From Bacillota bacterium (lineage in GTDB: Bacteria; Bacillota_E; Sulfobacillia; Sulfobacillales; Sulfobacillaceae): 17,352 nt of DNA. Within the stretch, counting starts at the first letter, position 1. Every line of letters begins with the position of its first letter. Of the stretch, positions 7,507-13,984 are shown one piece after another. Below the pieces are notes generated by a model that had not been told where the DNA came from, searched no databases, and saw only the letters and a program-made list of their open reading frames with translations. A program made the position numbers and the translations under genes. The stretch is from contig JAKAAL010000011.1 in the NCBI GenBank assembly GCA_021802375.1, positions 1 to 17,352 of the forward strand, written 5' to 3'.

Positions 7507-7858
7507 CACGAGTTCGCCGATAAGCCGAGTTCTGTCGTGAACGATCATTTATCTGGGATGCTCGTTGCCGAACACCTCAAGCGACCTACCCGGGAAGTCA
7601 GCGAGCAGCCTCATCCTCCCCCTATTCGGTCTTGCTGCGGGTGGGGTTTACCAAGCAGACCAGTCACCTGGCCTCTGGTGCGCTCTTACCGCACCGTTTC
7701 ATCCTTACCCCGCTGACGCAGGGCGGTTTGTTTTCTGTGGCACTTTCCTTAGGGTCGCCCCCACTGGACGTTATCCAGCACCCTGCTCTATGCAGCTCGG
7801 ACTTTCCTCAGACAACGCCTTTCGGACTGTTGCCCGCGATCGTCTAGCCAACTCGCAT
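7507..7858 (-). ncRNA. rnpB: RNase P RNA, type A
   Basis: The catalytic RNA of RNase P, which matures tRNA 5' ends. On the minus strand the conserved GAGGAAAGTCCGAGC, GGAAAGTGCCACAGAAA, GGTGCGGTAAGAGCGCACC, GGTAAACCCC and the 3' GATAAGCCGAGTTCTGTC... segment appear in the right order. P1 forms between TGCGAGTT (7857-7850) and AACTCGTG (7514-7507), defining a molecule of about 350 nt. The layout is the ancestral A type, not the Bacillus B type. The exact ends may differ by a few nucleotides. Confidence 0.96.
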
Positions 7859-7869
7859 GTCGGACTCTG

Positions 7870-7878
7870 ATTATATCA
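7870..7878 (-). promoter_or_regulatory. rnpB promoter: extended -10
   Basis: On the minus strand TGATATAAT gives a perfect TATAAT (7875-7870) with the TG of an extended -10 element. It lies 12 nt before the predicted RNA 5' end, so transcription would start close to 7862. No good -35 is found at 17 nt (GTCGCA); TTGTCG at 19 nt is the nearest match. Confidence 0.75.
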
Positions 7879-7916
7879 TGCCGTCAACGAAATGCGACAA
7901 CCAAATTCCGTCTCTC

Positions 7917-8363
7917 TTAGCGTTTTTGCCCGCGGATCGCATCAACCGCCAGCCGATCAGCGGCTTCATTGTACGCATCGCCTGCGTGGCCGCGCACTTT
8001 AATCCATTCCACGTGCCGTGCCATGGCCAACTGGCGCAGTGTCCGCCACAAATCTTGGTTTTCCACTGGTTGACCTTTGGCGTTTTTCCAACCGCGCCTT
8101 TCCCAGCCGGCAAACCAATTTTGCTGAAACGCATTAATCACATAAGCCGAGTCACTATGTATTTTGACGCGTGCACCGTCCGGTGTATGCCGCAACGCTT
8201 CGATGACGGCCGTCATCTCCATCCGATTGTTGGTGGTTTTCGGATCAAAGCCAGAATAGCTCGGCCCGTCGACAAATACGCAGGCCCAACCGCCCGACTG
8301 TCCGCCCGGCGCTTGATTGTTCTGACATGCTCCATCCGTATAAACGCGGTATTCGTCCGCCAT
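7917..8363 (-). CDS. rnhA: Ribonuclease HI
   Basis: A 148-residue RNase H that degrades RNA in RNA-DNA hybrids. The four catalytic acids are all visible: D10 (YTDGAC), E49 region in NRMEMTAV, D70 (HSDSAYV) and the aspartate in NEAADRLA near the C terminus; the HGHAGD-like histidine loop appears as VRGHAGD. Length and order match E. coli RnhA. The start ATG 8363 has only a weak purine-rich site, and it lies 19 nt after the methyltransferase stop, so it is probably expressed in the tdk-trmK-rnhA operon. Confidence 0.95.
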   Translation of the reverse strand: MADEYRVYTDGACQNNQAPGGQSGGWACVFVDGPSYSGFDPKTTNNRMEMTAVIEALRHTPDGARVKIHSDSAYVINAFQQNWFAGWERRGWKNAKGQPVENQDLWRTLRQLAMARHVEWIKVRGHAGDAYNEAADRLAVDAIRGQKR

Positions 8364-8382
8364 TCCATCGCCGCTTTCTGAT

Positions 8383-9021
8383 TTAGGGTTCGAGGTGTCT
8401 TAGTTCGCTATTCAGCCAAGCCATCTCCTGTTGGGACCGCTCCGTCAGCCGCTGAACCTGGCGGCGGGCTGTCTCGTCTTTCAACCAGTCCCCATAATGC
8501 GCCGAGGATCGAAATTCCTGTGGCAAAAATAGGGCATCCTCCGGCAACGCCTGCGGTCGCTCCTCGTATGCATCCACAAGCCAGAGGGGATAATAACGCC
8601 GGCGATACTTCACTAAGTCTGCCTTAAGAATGCGCCATCCTTGGACGGCGATGGCACGGTGCAACGCAAACAATCCTTGAACCGGCTGGAGGGCAAAATG
8701 CGGCCGGCTAGTCATTCGATGCCGGTTCGCCAATATCTCCAGAATCGTGTCTGAACCCATTCCTGAAATGACGACTAAGTCCAGCGGAGAGTCCAAAAGC
8801 GGTTCCAATCCATCACCTTGCCGCACTGCCACACGTGTCCCCGCCAGGTGTTCGGCCAGCTCTTGAAATCCGCCGGAAGAAAGCTCGGTCGCTACCACAT
8901 CATGGCCGTCCTCCACCAACGCACGCGCCAAGCGTCCGTGGTGGGCACCAATGTCGGCGATGCGGACATACGGATGGCTCCACTCCCGGAGCATCGCTAA
9001 ACGGGGTTCTAATCGACGAAT
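8383..9021 (-). CDS. trmK: TrmK-like SAM-dependent methyltransferase (tRNA m1A22), likely ATT start
   Basis: Class I methyltransferase with the SAM loop ADIGAHHGRLA, an acidic motif ATELSSGGFQ, RQGDGLEPL and VISGMGSDTILEIL, in the order of Bacillus TrmK (YqfN), which methylates A22 of tRNA. The C-terminal part is helical and charged, as in TrmK. TrmK proteins align from a KRLxxVA segment, which here is RRLEPRLA upstream of the first good ATG (8994). An ATT at 9021 has GGGAGG 7 nt upstream and gives a natural 212-residue protein that overlaps the tdk end by 13 nt. The ATG 8994 alternative has no ribosome site. The extended open frame up to 9288 is only the shadow of tdk. Confidence 0.82.
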   Translation of the reverse strand: MRRLEPRLAMLREWSHPYVRIADIGAHHGRLARALVEDGHDVVATELSSGGFQELAEHLAGTRVAVRQGDGLEPLLDSPLDLVVISGMGSDTILEILANRHRMTSRPHFALQPVQGLFALHRAIAVQGWRILKADLVKYRRRYYPLWLVDAYEERPQALPEDALFLPQEFRSSAHYGDWLKDETARRQVQRLTERSQQEMAWLNSELRHLEP

Positions 9022-9593
9022 ACAGGAACCTCCCGGACCTCGAGTGCCGCCAGATAGCAGTCTTGGCAGAGTGGGACGTAGTTGCTTTCGCCGACCACCA
9101 CCTGCCCGGTTTCTGAACTGACGCGGTGGGAGACGAAGGCATCCGCAGACTGGCACGCGGCACAAAAGGCATGAAATTTCACGACCTCGTTGGCGATGCA
9201 CATCAAGTCGCCCATGTATCCAAAAGGATTCTCCAAATAATCCTGGTCTAACCCGCCGATCAACACCAGCTTGCCCTCTCTCCGCCACGCCTTCGCCACA
9301 TTCACAAGCTCTTTGGAAAAAAATTGTGCTTCGTCGACGGCGACAACATCCGCGCTCGCCGGCGTAAGGTCCGCCATAGCCCCAGGCGTACCCGGAGGGA
9401 CCGACGATACGCTTAAGCGGGGATGCGGAGGAAGACGCCGCTCCAGATCGCGGTCGCTTCCCCGTGTCGCGCTGGATGGGTAAAATACCTGTACCTGATG
9501 CCCTTGTGCGAGACTTTCCATGACAAGACGCGCCAACTCTTGTGATTTCCCCGAAAACATTTCACCTGTGATAACCTTCATCAATCCTGCCAT
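9009..9593 (-). CDS. tdk: Thymidine kinase
   Basis: A 194-residue type II thymidine kinase of the salvage pathway. Residues 11-18 form the P-loop (GEMFSGKS), DEAQFF is the Walker B-like segment, and a structural zinc site is given by CAAC and CQDC. GGLDQDYLENPFG and the lasso region follow the family order. ATG 9593 has AGGAGG about 9 nt upstream; an internal ATG four codons later is less favourable. First gene of a minus-strand set with trmK and rnhA. Confidence 0.95.
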   Translation of the reverse strand: MAGLMKVITGEMFSGKSQELARLVMESLAQGHQVQVFYPSSATRGSDRDLERRLPPHPRLSVSSVPPGTPGAMADLTPASADVVAVDEAQFFSKELVNVAKAWRREGKLVLIGGLDQDYLENPFGYMGDLMCIANEVVKFHAFCAACQSADAFVSHRVSSETGQVVVGESNYVPLCQDCYLAALEVREVPVFVD

Positions 9594-9726
9594 GTCCGCC
9601 TGCCTCCTGTTGCCAGACTTCGACAGATTACCGGATTATTCCTCCGCCATTGGAACGTCCGCCGCGAAATACGCAAACCCGCATGAAACAAGGGAAATAA
9701 GCACCCGTTGACTTCTGTTCAATGCC

Positions 9727-9756
9727 TTGACGGCCGTCGCAGCCACATGCTATACT
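9727..9756 (+). promoter_or_regulatory. Promoter of the tRNA cluster
   Basis: TTGACG (9727-9732), an 18-nt spacer, and TATACT (9751-9756) preceded by TG as an extended -10. The expected start near 9763 is about 12 nt before the first tRNA. Confidence 0.8.
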
Positions 9757-9774
9757 TGCCGTTGTCGGTGACAC

Positions 9775-9850
9775 TCCTCGATAGCTCAATTGGTAGAGCA
9801 CCCGGCTGTTAACCGGGTGGTTGCAGGTTCGAGTCCTGCTCGAGGAGCCA
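9775..9850 (+). tRNA. tRNA-Asn (anticodon GTT)
   Basis: Full cloverleaf with acceptor TCCTCGA/TCGAGGA, anticodon stem CCCGG/CCGGG and loop CTGTTAA (T33 present), T-arm with TTCGAGT, discriminator G and encoded CCA at 9848-9850. Confidence 0.97.
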
Positions 9851-9877
9851 TTTTATTTGTCAGTACAGCTTTTGCTG

Positions 9878-9952
9878 GGGCCCATAGCTCAGCGGTAGAG
9901 CTGCCGGCTCATAACCGGTTGGTCGTAGGTTCGAATCCTGCTGGGCCCACCA
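9878..9952 (+). tRNA. tRNA with CAT anticodon (elongator Met or Ile2)
   Basis: Acceptor GGGCCCA/TGGGCCC, anticodon loop CTCATAA, T loop TTCGAAT, discriminator A and encoded CCA. The G1-C72 pair and the absence of three consecutive G-C pairs in the anticodon stem argue against initiator tRNA. Elongator Met and lysidine-modified Ile (CAU) cannot be told apart with certainty by eye. Confidence 0.93.
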
Positions 9953-10007
9953 ACCGTTCTCGACAAAGGAACAGTCGAACGTTACAATAATTATTTGCAA
10001 GTGAAAT

Positions 10008-10083
10008 GGGCGCGTAGCTCAGTTGGTAGAGCACCAGACCCACATTCTGGTGGTCACAGGTTCGAGTCCTGTCGTGCCCACCA
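10008..10083 (+). tRNA. tRNA-Val (anticodon CAC) with C at position 33
   Basis: Acceptor GGGCGCG/CGTGCCC (one G-U pair), anticodon stem CCAGA/TCTGG, loop CCCACAT, T loop TTCGAGT, discriminator A and encoded CCA. The anticodon CAC would read GUG valine. The base before it, 10040, is C where nearly every tRNA has U33. Everything else looks intact. Confidence 0.88.
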
Positions 10084-10085
10084 TT

Positions 10086-11546
10086 TCAAACCCGTTCAAG
10101 TAATTGGACGGGTTCTTTTTGTGAAATCGCGGGCCTTGCCGGCTTACAGGCGTAACCCCACCCGTTGTTGCGCTGCAAGAGTCGACAGTGTCTGTAGGAA
10201 CACGAGCACAGGCGGTGACCAAACTCGTCTTTTAAGTCAAATGAGCCGGATGCCCGAACAGCAATCCTCCCGCGCCACCGCCCTTGATACTTTCCGGTGG
10301 CGACGTCGACCCTCACCAGGTCGCCGCTTCGAAATCCGAAATATTGCCTTTTGCGCTTCCTCCACCGCCATGGAAAACCGTGCCGATCTACCCCCGCCAT
10401 CTGCCGATTGCCTCGGCCCACCGCGGAATGCACTTCCACAACAGTCGTGCAAATCCGCTCTACGAGAGCGTTGCCTACCGCCACTGCGTCATAGTAATGG
10501 GTCTTCGGAAGATGGAGGACCCGTGAGCGATTAAACTTGGTGTCTGCCCCGTTGCCCACTTCTACATCTAGTTTCGTTGCCCGCAAATGCTCAAGAAAAC
10601 GAAGGCGCGTCATGTTCATGGCCGCAGCGTCGTATAGCGGTCGTTCGAGGTGTTCCATGACGCGGGCGACGTTTCGGGCGCGAATGGCGTCGAGAGGCCG
10701 CCCGGACACCTCGAGCTCGGTTACCCACTTACTCGGCTGGCTATTCCCCTTTGCCTTGTTACAGGCCACACACGCCACAACTAAGTTTGAGAGTCTATCA
10801 GTTCCATGCGGCCCCCGCTCCGGATGAAGAGGCACCACATGGTCAATATTGAGGACAGGGTCGCCAGAGTGGCCTTGACAGTACACACATTTGCGGTCAA
10901 AAACACCGAACAAGTACTCCCGAAGCGCATATCCGCCACGCGTCGCCGGCGCATAGCCTATCTCGGCCGCATCCTTCAGGGTGTGGGGGTCAAACATCGC
11001 GATCTCCACTGAAATGGTGGAAATGGGTAGGCGCCTCCGCATAGCCTCTACCCACTGCGTCTGCTCTTGTTCAAGCGCTCGGATGGAAGGTGGCAACGCC
11101 TCCATGCGCCATAAGGCAACTGTTTCCAGTCGACAATTGCGGCATAACTTCCGTCTATGCTGAGCATTGCTCCCACATCCCAAACATCGTGCCGGTCGGC
11201 GATTGTGAAAACGGCACTCACGGTATCGTGTCTTCCGAGACCTGCGGCTGCGGCGCAGTATGCGGCGCCTTTCGATTCGCTTCCTAATATCGGTGCGATG
11301 GTGTACTTCATACAGTCCGATGACTGATCCGCCGCGAACAACGGCCGCGCCGGTAAATTCCGTTCCAGGGTCCAGCTTCAAACAAAGGGGCTGGACTTCG
11401 GATGTATCGATGGTTCGATCTTTCAAACGTATTGTGAACGGAACCATTCGGTGAACCACAGCGCGGCCACGCTCGAGCAGGAGACGGGCCCGCTTTTCTG
11501 AACACGGCATCAGCGGATTCTTGCGCCTGTCTAGAACATATACCAT
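10086..11546 (-). CDS. iscB: IscB RNA-guided HNH/RuvC endonuclease
   Basis: A 486-residue IscB, the OMEGA-system nuclease family from which Cas9 derives; with an omega RNA guide it cuts double-stranded DNA. In order: the PLMP domain (residues 9-41, NPLMPCSEKRARLLLERGRA), RuvC-I with D59 (KLDPGTEFTG), an arginine-rich bridge helix (about 88-110), RuvC-II with E181 (ISVEIAMFD), the HNH domain (220-269) with DH at 235-236, N254 and N263 and zinc cysteines C220, C223, C259, C262, RuvC-III with H350 and D353 (KTHYYDAVAVG), and a C-terminal beta domain (RSGDLVRV, VRASGSFDL, HCRLLQRNNGWGY). All expected catalytic residues are present. An extra CxxC-x10-CxxC stretch lies at 121-138. About 21 residues follow GWGY, encoded toward the tRNA terminator. 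A GGGGAGG ribosome site precedes the ATG. No transposase gene is present. Confidence 0.96.
   Translation of the reverse strand: MVYVLDRRKNPLMPCSEKRARLLLERGRAVVHRMVPFTIRLKDRTIDTSEVQPLCLKLDPGTEFTGAAVVRGGSVIGLYEVHHRTDIRKRIERRRILRRSRRSRKTRYRECRFHNRRPARCLGCGSNAQHRRKLCRNCRLETVALWRMEALPPSIRALEQEQTQWVEAMRRRLPISTISVEIAMFDPHTLKDAAEIGYAPATRGGYALREYLFGVFDRKCVYCQGHSGDPVLNIDHVVPLHPERGPHGTDRLSNLVVACVACNKAKGNSQPSKWVTELEVSGRPLDAIRARNVARVMEHLERPLYDAAAMNMTRLRFLEHLRATKLDVEVGNGADTKFNRSRVLHLPKTHYYDAVAVGNALVERICTTVVEVHSAVGRGNRQMAGVDRHGFPWRWRKRKRQYFGFRSGDLVRVDVATGKYQGRWRGRIAVRASGSFDLKDEFGHRLCSCSYRHCRLLQRNNGWGYACKPARPAISQKEPVQLLERV
10089..10120 (+). terminator. Terminator of the tRNA cluster
   Basis: AACCCGTTC (10089-10097) pairs with GGACGGGTT (10106-10114, one G-U) around an 8-nt loop, followed by CTTTTT. 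It starts 6 nt after the tRNA-Val CCA end. The same bases on the minus strand encode the last residues of IscB. Confidence 0.9.
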
Positions 11547-11850
11547 TCTATAACCTCCCCTTACGGGGCTTGTGACGTGCCCGCCCTGCCAAGGCGCGCA
11601 TCTCTCCTAGCTAATGTTCGAAGGGCTTGTCTTGTGCGGCACACGACTCGCTTCGCCTCTGCTTGCTTTTAATGCCGTACCACAGAGCCAGGGACTGGAG
11701 AAGCATCCCGGGGTGTGATCACCCTCCCAACGTAGCGTGGTCATATCGCGTGGCGAGCTCCCACGCTCAAGCGGGCCGCAGCATCCAGTGAAGGACTCAT
11801 TTCCCGGGAGGCCTGCGGCATTCAAGAGGTCGCTGGGGTGTTATGGCTGC
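11547..11850 (-). ncRNA. Omega RNA (HEARO RNA) of the IscB system
   Basis: The non-coding leader directly upstream of iscB has the position and core of a HEARO/omega RNA. Reading the minus strand: helix GCCGCAG/CTGCGGC (11819-11813 with 11781-11775); GCGTGG/CCACGC (11766-11761 with 11753-11748, with a competing second copy at 11740-11735); hairpin GGGTG-ATCA-CACCC (11724-11711); the block CCGGGAtgcttctCCAGTCCCTGG, which matches what I recall of the published OgeuIscB omega RNA core; CTCTG/CAGAG enclosing GGTACGGCATTAAAAGC; and a terminal CCCC-GTAA-GGGG hairpin (11568-11557) that runs into the iscB ribosome site. The guide would be the 5' end, near 11830-11850. Ends are approximate. Confidence 0.85.
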
Positions 11851-11859
11851 ATCACCTAA

Positions 11860-11888
11860 AGCATACATTTGTTTTCTTAACCATTCAA
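11860..11888 (-). promoter_or_regulatory. Candidate promoter for the omega RNA-iscB transcript
   Basis: On the minus strand TTGAAT (11888-11883), a 17-nt spacer and TATGCT (11865-11860) match the promoter consensus at four positions each. Transcription would start near 11852, leaving about 15-30 nt before the structured scaffold, which is a suitable length for a guide. The match is only moderate. Confidence 0.45.
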
Positions 11889-11957
11889 ACCCTGCATCAG
11901 CACTTTCGAACGACAGGGAGCGACATCACTCCTCGAAATGCACAAGACGCAAAAGAA

Positions 11958-11992
11958 CAGGGGGCGAATTCGCAATCAAAATTCGCCCCCTG
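11958..11992 (-). terminator. Terminator of the DUF4012 gene
   Basis: A perfect 13-bp stem (CAGGGGGCGAATT, 11958-11970, with 11980-11992) and a 9-nt loop, 15 nt beyond the DUF4012 stop. On the minus strand it is followed by GTTCTTTTG, a modest U-rich tract. Confidence 0.85.
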
Positions 11993-12007
11993 CCGATAGT
12001 CGAGACG

Positions 12008-13879
12008 TTAGAAGTTCAACCACGTTCGTGCTGTCAGGGTAATGTGCTTAGTCACCCCATTAACCGTCACCGTAACCGGTTCCGGCAGCATTCCGGGCTG
12101 CTTTTGCAGGAGAATGTGATGGATATTCACGCTCGATGGCAGCCACGCCGTCGCCACCACTGTACCCGTAGAAGGCGGCTCGGAGGTATTGAGTCTCCCG
12201 GGCAAATTCATGTGGGCGCCTAGCTCTTCTTTGTTCAACGTTGGATCGGTCGTGGGCTGGACGTAACTGTCGATGCCCATGGGCGGCGTGTTGTCCCCGC
12301 CTGCTGCGCTACCAGTCATGCCGATCATATTGGAACCGTTGGGAAAGAACACGGTTACCCACGAGTGATACGGCACTGTCAGGTAGGGGGGCGTTTGCTG
12401 CACGATAGCTGGGTCGGTCCAGTGAATGGTGACGGTCTCCAAGTTCTTGCCGTTTTCGGTCTTGATGTTGACGTTATAGGACTCCCGCACCCAATAGTTG
12501 TCCTTGTGTCCCAGCAGGTTTTGGTCCACCACTTCGACGAAATCGCCGTTGACGTGGGCCGGAATAACTCCGCCCCATCCTTGGGACACGGCGAACTTCT
12601 CGGCGACGGGGTTATTAAAGTAAAACATCACGTCTTCGTTGTGGAGTGCCTGTCCGAAAGTTCCAGCCACCTTCAAGAGCTCGGAGAGATGGCCATGAAA
12701 TACCTTATGCATCAGTTCTTTCATCATGGTTCCGATAAAGAGTTTACGCAGATTGGACGGTAATGCCTGACCCTCCGCCATGTACTCCATTTCGTAGTTG
12801 GCGTTTTGCTCCGTCAAATGGATGGTCTTGCCCCGAATAGTCGGCACGTTAAGCCCGCCCACATCGCCAATCAGGCCATCTACGAACCAAGTGTCGATGA
12901 AGGCCATGCCATTGATGTGGGGCGCGCCGGGAATGGAATCATAAAACTGATAAAAGGTGTGGACCGTCTCGGGAACATCCGGCACCGGAGCTCCTGGAAT
13001 GTTCGCTATCGAGGTATTGGTGTCCCGCAGATGCCAGTACTTCACGGGCAAGTAAGTGCCTACAATCAGCGGGGCTGGCGGCTGGTATGTTACCTTGGTG
13101 TCCAAATTCTGGATGTTTTGAGAATGGATTTTGCCCAGCTTGCCATTGTCAAATGGCACATAGGCATAGGCCGTCATGAAGCCTCCGGTGGCTCGCAATT
13201 CTCCGCTGTTCTGAAAAATCAGCAGGTATTGGGAAGGATTGAACATGCCTAGTAGTGATGCCAAAATTGGATGGGGTCCGGTCATAGTCGGTGTAAACTT
13301 GAGCAGCGTCGTGCTAATAGCCCGCAGCGTCCCCACACTCAGCCCCTTGTTACGCAACAGAGTGGGCATACGGTTAGGATTCATCAACTGAATGCTGTGG
13401 TTGGCCTGGTACATCTCCGGCAGCAGTTGGCTCATCAGTTGACCCGATTGAGACACGGCTTGGGACACCTTTTGGGCCTTCGCCGAGGCGTTGCCCGGCG
13501 AATAGATGGCGTCCATGACGGGCGGCAACACCTGTCCCAGCACATGCAAATCCAGGTGGCCGGCCGTCAAGAGGTTCATCCCATTCAAGTAGTATCCGCG
13601 GACGTAGGGTATAGCATCCAGCCAGCCCAGCAACAGGGCTTCTGTCCGCATGGCTCCCAGTGTTCCCCCCATCCGCTGAATGGTGGAAGCGAGGCCCACA
13701 AAGTTACGCGCATGATAGTCCGTCTTCAACGCCTTGGCCTCGGCACGCGCGCGAAAAGCGCCCCACCCTAAGCCGACTACGGGGATAATGAGGCCCACCA
13801 AAATTATGATCAACCACAATCGTCGTGCACGCCACCGAAACCGTCGGCGGCGGCGCGGAGGGTTCTGCTGAGATGCCAT
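12008..13879 (-). CDS. DUF4012 domain protein, membrane-anchored
   Basis: A 623-residue protein. The N terminus is strongly basic (PRRRRRFRWRARR), then one membrane segment (about 21-42, LWLIIILVGLIIPVVGLGWGAF), so most of the chain is predicted outside the membrane. The middle carries the DUF4012 hallmark QYLLIFQNSGELRATGGF and later KYWHLRDTNTSIANIP, followed by a segment that names a target protein surface (FIDTWFVDGLIGDVGGLNVP). DUF4012 proteins are often found near exopolysaccharide genes, but none are adjacent here. ATG 13879 is chosen because GGGGAGG lies 6 nt upstream; a TTG at 13894 would include that site. Function not established. Confidence 0.9.
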   Translation of the reverse strand: MASQQNPPRRRRRFRWRARRLWLIIILVGLIIPVVGLGWGAFRARAEAKALKTDYHARNFVGLASTIQRMGGTLGAMRTEALLLGWLDAIPYVRGYYLNGMNLLTAGHLDLHVLGQVLPPVMDAIYSPGNASAKAQKVSQAVSQSGQLMSQLLPEMYQANHSIQLMNPNRMPTLLRNKGLSVGTLRAISTTLLKFTPTMTGPHPILASLLGMFNPSQYLLIFQNSGELRATGGFMTAYAYVPFDNGKLGKIHSQNIQNLDTKVTYQPPAPLIVGTYLPVKYWHLRDTNTSIANIPGAPVPDVPETVHTFYQFYDSIPGAPHINGMAFIDTWFVDGLIGDVGGLNVPTIRGKTIHLTEQNANYEMEYMAEGQALPSNLRKLFIGTMMKELMHKVFHGHLSELLKVAGTFGQALHNEDVMFYFNNPVAEKFAVSQGWGGVIPAHVNGDFVEVVDQNLLGHKDNYWVRESYNVNIKTENGKNLETVTIHWTDPAIVQQTPPYLTVPYHSWVTVFFPNGSNMIGMTGSAAGGDNTPPMGIDSYVQPTTDPTLNKEELGAHMNLPGRLNTSEPPSTGTVVATAWLPSSVNIHHILLQKQPGMLPEPVTVTVNGVTKHITLTARTWLNF

Positions 13880-13942
13880 GCCAAGCCTCCCCAAGGAAAA
13901 AATCTCGGTGCATGTATATTAACGATTAGACCATCGACATTG

Positions 13943-13984
13943 TGGCATAAATGCCCCCGAGACGCACATCCTGAATTTATGCCA
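13943..13984. promoter_or_regulatory. 10-bp inverted repeat covering the start codon of the Fpg-like gene
   Basis: TGGCATAAAT (13943-13952) and ATTTATGCCA (13975-13984) are perfect inverted complements 22 nt apart. The second arm contains the ATG at 13979. There is no convincing ribosome site between them. It could be an RNA hairpin that hides the start codon or an operator dyad. Confidence 0.6.

Noticed and set aside
7565..7870. Plus-strand open frames of 60-101 codons
   Set aside because: They are antisense to the RNase P RNA, which explains their conservation.
9022..9288. N-terminal extension of the trmK-like frame
   Set aside because: It overlaps tdk almost entirely and has no TrmK homology before the RRLE segment.
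10019..10222. Minus-strand frame ending in VGTTGLEPVTTRMW
   Set aside because: It is the antisense of tRNA-Val and the iscB end, a well-known type of false gene.
11607..11825. 72-codon minus-strand open frame upstream of iscB
   Set aside because: It lies wholly inside the structured omega RNA; such frames recur in databases because the RNA is conserved, and it has no ribosome site.
9594..12007. TnpA transposase, terminal inverted repeats or CRISPR array near iscB
   Set aside because: No transposase frame, no matching terminal repeats and no spaced direct repeats were seen; element ends remain undefined.
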